Shown one piece after another: positions 59,632 through 64,000 of a stretch of 64,000 nt of DNA (its first letter is position 1; each line of letters starts with the position of its first letter). Below the pieces are notes generated by a model. The model saw only the letters and a program-made list of their open reading frames with translations. It ran no database searches and was not told the origin of the DNA. Origin of the DNA: Viridothelium virens (lineage: Eukaryota > Ascomycota > Dothideomycetes > Trypetheliales > Trypetheliaceae). Made by a program: the position numbers and the translations under genes. The stretch covers positions 62,001 through 126,000 of the forward strand of contig ML991808.1 in assembly GCA_010094025.1 (NCBI GenBank), given 5' to 3'.

Positions 59632-62600
59632 ATGTGCCGAAATAGCTCCAGCAAAGTCGAAAAGCCAGAAACTATCCCTGGGAGAATTCCTAGGCGATCA
59701 GTGTACGTCACCACTCTTCCACAAGTAGTGTACAAACAATGAATGACTGGTCATAGCACTCGGCTCACGGGCGGACGAAATGAAAGATATGCCTGTTTCC
59801 TGTAAGTTCTGACAGATAACTTCTATTGTGATTGCTCGCTAATAAGGTATGCAGCTGACGCTCTTTGCGAAGACTTTGCAAGTCCTATAGCATCGACTGT
59901 TTTGCAATCTAAACGGTCAAGTTTACCTAAATCGCCGCAGAGATCAGTCCACAATTACGGCGCCGGGGAGCAGAAGGATAGCCAGTTGACAAGTAAGTGC
60001 AATGCCTTATCATCACCCGGGCTAATGATTGATTTCTGTCAAGAGTCTCGACGATGACTTTAATTCATGAAAGCTAATTAGATTCTAATCTTCAGAGTCG
60101 TCCCAAACAGCGTTGCCCACAACACGAGACCATATTACTGACCAACTAAATGTAGTTGGGGATGCTTATATCGAGCTCAAAATTGACGCGGCTGGAGAAC
60201 GCAAAGTAGATTTGACTGGTCATCTAAAAGACGGCCGTGAATATCAATGTAGAACTTTTCATGTCCAGAATAGAGCCAACAAGCTGTTTATGCTCGCCAC
60301 GGAATGTGCTCGGGTACTTCGATATCGTTACTCTTATCAGCTTTTCAACGAAAATCGGTCGTTATATAAGATCATTGCAAACCAAAACGAAAAAGATGAT
60401 CTCATTGCGCAGGAAGTCTTGCCCTGGTCATGCAGGTCGCGCCAGATACCCATCGTCACTGCCAGGTCTGTGTTCCGTCAATTTGGGAGTCGGGTGGTCG
60501 TCAATGGGCTTCCCGTGCGGGACGACTACTGGCCGAGAGAAAGGAAATCAGGCTTTACGGAGGCGGTCGAAGGTAAGCTAGACTCTGACAACAACCACAT
60601 ATTATGAAAAGAGAGTTTCTAACGACTCACAGCTGGCCAGGAACGACCGGGCGGTGGGAAAGGGCATCTTGATGGAACGGGTTCCTCGTCGATAAACCCG
60701 GATTATGGCCGAGAGCCGGGGAGCGCACTCGGACAAGGCCTGAAAATTACGTGGCCAAGCGCAGCCCCTCAGTATAATGTAAGCCATGTACCATTTGATA
60801 CGTCTTTTTACACATATGGCGGACGATCTGAAGAAATGAGAATACGGTTAAAGCTTGAGTCCCAGGGTCAAGCTCATGAAAACTTTCAACATGATAGGCC
60901 AACCCTAAAGAACCTTCCGCATGGATATCGGACAAGCAGATCTCGATTCAGTAGTCCGGAAGAGGGGAAAGAGCAAGATCTCTACTCAAGTTCAGCTAGG
61001 ATTAGCAGTGGCAGTACGGTTTCAGACTCCGTCTCCGTTGTTACCAGGAAAAGGAACCAGTCTGATGAGCACGACACTTGGAAGGAATATGGGGAGATCG
61101 ACATTGGAGCTTACTCTCAAAGCCAAAAAGAAAGCGGATTCACTCGAATGCCTGAAACAATATCCTTGCTCGCGAAGTATCGCAGAGGTAGTTTAAGTAT
61201 CGCGGAATCTGCAGGTAATAGCGACAAAGCCATCGCACTTTTCGATTTCGCAGGCGAAAACGACTCTGAGCTGCCGCTCAGTAAGGGACAAGCGCTTATC
61301 GTTCCGTACCAGGAGGGTGAGGACTGGCTCTTTGTGCATGATTCGATGAACAGAGAGAGCGGACTGGTGCCGGAGGATTGCGTAAGGTTGTTGAAGGGCT
61401 CGAATGTGGAGGGTCAGGGTGAGCTGAGGAAAGACTATTCTGAATCAACCTCGAATCCAAGCCGTTTCCAGCAATCTCCATCACGACCTCCACCACAACA
61501 GCTCAATGAGGCTGAGTCTTGTTCAAGAGGACCCAGCGCCCGTAGCGATGCTTCAAATCAGCTCTATCAGTCTCAATCTCAGTCCCGGCCTATCAAAGAG
61601 GCTGTCAGTTACGCCTTCGATAAGTCCGATATAGCCCATAAGGTAGATCCCGACCTTGTTGCAAAGATCACTGAAAAGGTCATCAATAGTCTAAAGGCCA
61701 GCGGTTTTAATAGCGCGTCGCAGTCACACCAGAAGCTGCATCAACCACCTTTACAGCAGTCACAACGCCCAAATCGACGACAAGTGATTGAGCCCTATTT
61801 TCTAAGCTCAACCAATACCTCTACCTCACTCCAGTATGCTCCATCATCTTTTCACCGTCCTGATCACACTTCCAGCTTTGGTTCAGACTCTACTGAGTCG
61901 CCGGTGGAGGAGCCGCAGGGAAAGGAGGACTTAGGTAGCAGGCCGCGCGAGAAAACATCTTCTCCGCCGTTCAACATTAACGGCGCATCATATCAAAAAA
62001 CCCCTTTTGCTCCGCATCGATCATCAATCAGCCAAGAAGAGGAGAAGCGAGAGGACGCGGCGGAGGATAGACAGCCTGACGAGTGGACGCCGAAAGGGGT
62101 CATTGGGAAGGATGCTCTGCAGCTAATCAACTCAGTGGCTACGCAATCTAGTGAGAGCGCCTCTGATTCCGATACTGGAAGTGGGCTTGAGTCCTGGTGG
62201 GATTGGGACTTTCCAAGGTCGGCACTAGCAGACATGAAAGCCCAGACGATTGCAATTCTTATTGCACGATTCAGTTTAGATTACAGCTCATACGGAGACT
62301 TCTTCGCATCGATCCGATCTTGTCATGAGCACGCTGCAGGACCTCAGACAAATGAACCAGGGTCCTTCACGGGGAGCGGGCATCCCTCAAATGCCACAGG
62401 TCGGCAATGCGGCAAACGCAAACGCAAAGGACTTCATGACGAGAATTGCGATGAGCAAGATAAAGACGAGGAAGATGACAAGGACGGCGACGAGCAGCGT
62501 CGAAAACGCTCATTCGGCGTTCGTACTGAGACAGATGACGAGGAGCGCTTGCTGGCTTGTCCTTTTTACAAGAAAGACCCCATTCGACATCGGGCTTGCG

Positions 62601-63559
62601 CAAGAAAAGTCTTGAAAGCAGTGCCGCGAGTCAAATACCATCTTCTGAGATGTCACCAACAGCCCATTCACTGCGATCGATGTTCGAAGACTTTTAACTG
62701 CGAAAATGATCGTGTGGCACACGCGAGAATGACTGTACCTTGCACAGTGAGATCTGCAATCAAGTGGGACGCAATAAATGACGAACAAAAGAAGCAACTG
62801 TCCAGGAGGATCTCATCCAAACAGTCGGAGCGAGACCAGTGGTTTGGCATCTACGCAATACTGTTCCCCGACGCTGAGAACGTCCCGGCATCTCCTTACC
62901 TTGACCGGTTAGAATCGAGGCTTCTCCGCCAACTAGTGACCTACGCAGAGGTTGAAGGGAAAGGTATAGTGGATGAGCTCATGGTCAACTTACCGGAGAA
63001 CTTGTGGCTCGTAGAAGTTGACATTGCGGCTTTCCTGGAATCAGCCACGCAAGACTTCATTAGCCGCCTTTTTGAAAAATGGGAAGACGCTGCTCGAACC
63101 ACACTATCAAAAGGAAGTGATACGAGGGCGTCATTAATACCTCCTGAAGGCCCCTCAGTCGCGGCAGCCACAGCAACTGCTACTAACGGCTTCGAAGTTC
63201 ACCCAGACACTCACCCCATCGATACTACGCAGTCTTTACCTCTGCAACCTGTGACAACTGTTCCTGCGACTGCCGTTGCGCCACATCTCTTGAACTTCAG
63301 AGAGCCTCCGGGGTTGGTGAATTCCGATGTCCAGTGGTCTGGATCCATTGCTCGCAACGATTACCACGTGCATGCGGGTCCCTCAAACTGCGAGCAGTGG
63401 GCGTTAAACAATACTTCACAATTGGGGTCTTCTCACTTTGCTAACTTGGATTTGCTACCCAATACGACTTCTGTTTGGCCAGAACTACTGAGTATGGCGG
63501 AACCGTCTTCCGCGTATCAATACAACCGCGTCGCGGCTGGGAAGGCTTCGCAAGAGTAA
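59632..63559 (+). CDS. RSC7/SWP82-like domain fused to SH3 and fungal zinc-finger module
   Basis: Exons 59632-59702, 59757-59801, 59847-59992, 60096-60572 and 60633-63559 give 1221 residues in one frame. Residues of about 95-245 match the RSC7/Npl6-SWP82 subunits of SWI/SNF-type remodellers: FHVQNRANKLFMLATECARV, NENRSLYKII, AQEVLPWSC, IPIVTARSVFRQFGSRVVVN, GLPVRDDYW. Residues of about 444-500 form an SH3 domain (KAIALFDFAGENDSELPLSK, GEDWLFVHDSMNRESGLVPE). Residues of about 885-1000 form the fungal CPFYK zinc-finger module (LACPFYKKDPIRHRACARKV, VKYHLLRCHQQPIHCDRCSK, ERDQWFGIYAILFPD). The rest is disordered. A second 5' model starting at ATG 59780 also fits in frame. Confidence 0.72.
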
Positions 63560-64000
63560 TACAGCGCTCTGTAGGTTCAGGACAACACACGCATGGAACC
63601 ACGGATGAGATTTGCGATTTGATGGCCCAGGTAGAAGCCAACAGGGAAGCGATCCAATCGAGTATCAACATTGCGCAAAATGCTATCCATGGTGAAGTAC
63701 TTCAGACTGATGCGACGCACGCAGCGACTTCATGAATCAGAGCGACCAGAATCCCCCGGACTGACGCTCAGAACTTGAAGTAAAACATGTTGCGTTCCTG
63801 GAATGCGCTGTTGAGCTCGTTGGAAAGCTGCCTGTTTGCAATAAGAAGACCGCGATGTGGTCGCTGTGGGGCCGGGTGGAATTGGTTACACGACGTGCGA
63901 GGCGCCGGGAGGAGGTGCTGGCGTACTTGGTTCCAAAACAGATGTTATGCGGGACGACAGGGGGAGCAATGGTAATAGTGCCGTGCACAGGCGAGTTGAA
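63560..64000 (+). other. Region after the fusion gene with two open plus-strand frames
   Basis: A frame ending at 63735 reads TTDEICDLMAQVEANREAIQ and looks like coiled-coil protein in a different frame from the annotated stop at 63559. A second frame, open from a possible acceptor at 63771 to the right edge (77 codons), reads AVELVGKLPVCNKKTAMWSL then RRARRREEVLAYLVP. They may be downstream exons of the fusion gene or of a separate gene cut by the window. I cannot link them by a convincing intron. Confidence 0.3.

Overview
The window looks like nuclear DNA of a filamentous ascomycete (Pezizomycotina). Genes carry several short introns of about 45-60 nt with GT..AG ends. They encode fungal or ascomycete-typical proteins: a CFEM cell-surface protein, SPO22/ZIP4, a Zn2Cys6 factor of the gluconeogenic type, an RSC7/SWP82-like protein and a fungal CENP-Q. 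Codon use and the low-complexity proteins fit a Dothideomycete or Eurotiomycete, but I cannot fix the class or genus from sequence alone. I found no tRNA, rRNA, CRISPR array or intact transposon, and no clear LTR or virus-like fossil.

Layout, left to right. 1-4.4 kb: a MATE efflux protein (minus, cut by the left edge) head-to-head with an MFS transporter. 4.4-8.6 kb: gene-poor. 8.6-11.9 kb: a CutC-like protein, a Ser/Asn-rich small protein, and a CFEM protein with seven 33-bp repeats. 13.3-23 kb: anthranilate synthase component I, a coiled-coil protein, a HIT zinc-finger protein, COX11, a small unknown protein, CTF8, and another charged unknown protein. 24.2-38.9 kb, all minus strand: SPO22/ZIP4, a Zn2Cys6 factor, CENP-Q/fta7, PAN2 and PEP carboxykinase. 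38.9-41.6 kb: gene-poor. 41.6-54.5 kb: a 3'-5' exonuclease, a C2H2 protein behind a 113-bp tandem repeat, URN1/dre4 head-to-head with proteasome alpha subunit PRE9, a 1771-residue nucleotidyltransferase-like/ankyrin protein, and a NIF3/DUF34 protein. 55.4-64 kb: an aminoglycoside-phosphotransferase-like kinase, a decayed FAD oxidoreductase gene, and a 1221-residue protein joining an RSC7/SWP82-like domain, an SH3 domain and a fungal zinc-finger module.

Most genes are unrelated housekeeping genes rather than one pathway. Loose themes are mitosis/meiosis (CTF8, CENP-Q, SPO22), mRNA (PAN2, URN1, HIT protein) and gluconeogenesis (PEP carboxykinase near a candidate regulator). The two most unusual gene products are the nucleotidyltransferase-like/ankyrin giant and the RSC7-SH3-zinc-finger fusion.

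A window-wide oddity is that at least six genes flip from C-ending codons in the 5' part to G-ending codons in the 3' part. Exon models were built by hand from splice signals and reading-frame continuity. Those with several exons were checked to sum to whole codons, but none has transcript support here.
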